This document shows positions 6,377 through 6,455 of a DNA stretch of 6,455 bases, piece by piece (the stretch's first letter is position 1; every line of letters starts with the position of its first letter). The DNA is taken from positions 1 to 6,455 of the forward strand of contig URGL01000088.1 of the NCBI GenBank assembly GCA_900547405.1, given 5' to 3'. The stretch is from an uncultured Eubacteriales bacterium. Lineage in GTDB: Bacteria; Bacillota; Clostridia; Oscillospirales; Oscillospiraceae. Position numbers and translations under genes: made by a program. The notes under the pieces are model-generated. The model was not told where the DNA came from, searched no databases, and saw nothing but the letters and a program-made list of their open reading frames with translations.

Positions 6377-6455
6377 ATGCAAGCTGTCTGATGAACGGCA
6401 TCGAAAGAGGCCGGGAGGACACAAAAACAGCGAAAAACCTTGAAAAAACTTCAAA

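Noticed and set aside
6413..6455. A small protein starting at TTG 6440 after GGGAGGA
   Set aside because: The spacing of about 21 nt is too long for initiation, and the readable peptide is only five residues before the window ends.

Overview
The window looks like chromosomal DNA from a moderately GC-rich, monoderm member of the Clostridia. An Oscillospiraceae/Ruminococcaceae-type gut anaerobe is my best guess. The reasons are near-consensus sigma-A promoters with exact 17-bp spacers, strong AGGAGG-type ribosome binding sites, GC-rich third positions, a prolyl-tRNA synthetase of the short zinc-domain type, and extracytoplasmic adaptor proteins anchored by a lipobox or an N-terminal hydrophobic segment with no outer-membrane partner. 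The taxonomic call is inference from style, not from a marker match.

Layout. Positions 1-1049 hold the 3' two-thirds to three-quarters of proS, whose start lies before the window, closed by a clear intrinsic terminator at 1059-1095. A strong promoter (1129-1157) then drives a four-gene rightward operon: a lipoprotein membrane-fusion adaptor (1229-2611), an ABC ATPase starting at TTG (2616-3317), a second and larger adaptor with an N-terminal membrane anchor (3307-5016), and a MacB/FtsX-type permease (5029-6282). The gene junctions are +4 nt, an 11-nt overlap and +12 nt, so the four are almost certainly co-transcribed and translationally coupled. A perfect 12-bp hairpin (6285-6321) follows the permease. 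A second strong promoter (6348-6376) then fires out of the right edge, into a leader whose A-rich sequence recalls stable-RNA (rRNA/tRNA) operon leaders.

How the genes work together. The ATPase and the four-helix permease should form a MacB-like (type VII) mechanotransmission ABC complex. The adaptors would sit on the outer face of the cytoplasmic membrane and handle or guide the substrate through the wall. The unusual part is that one ATPase/permease pair comes with two different adaptors. One is lipid-anchored with a Met/Gly/Asp repeat tail. The other is membrane-anchored with about 195 residues inserted into its helical hairpin. The substrate cannot be read from this window, and no regulator, immunity gene or precursor peptide is visible in it.

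No mobile element, CRISPR array, tRNA or rRNA body is visible. No gene-free stretch exceeds 300 bases. The longest are 1050-1228 (terminator, promoter, 5' leader) and 6283-6455 (hairpin, promoter, leader).
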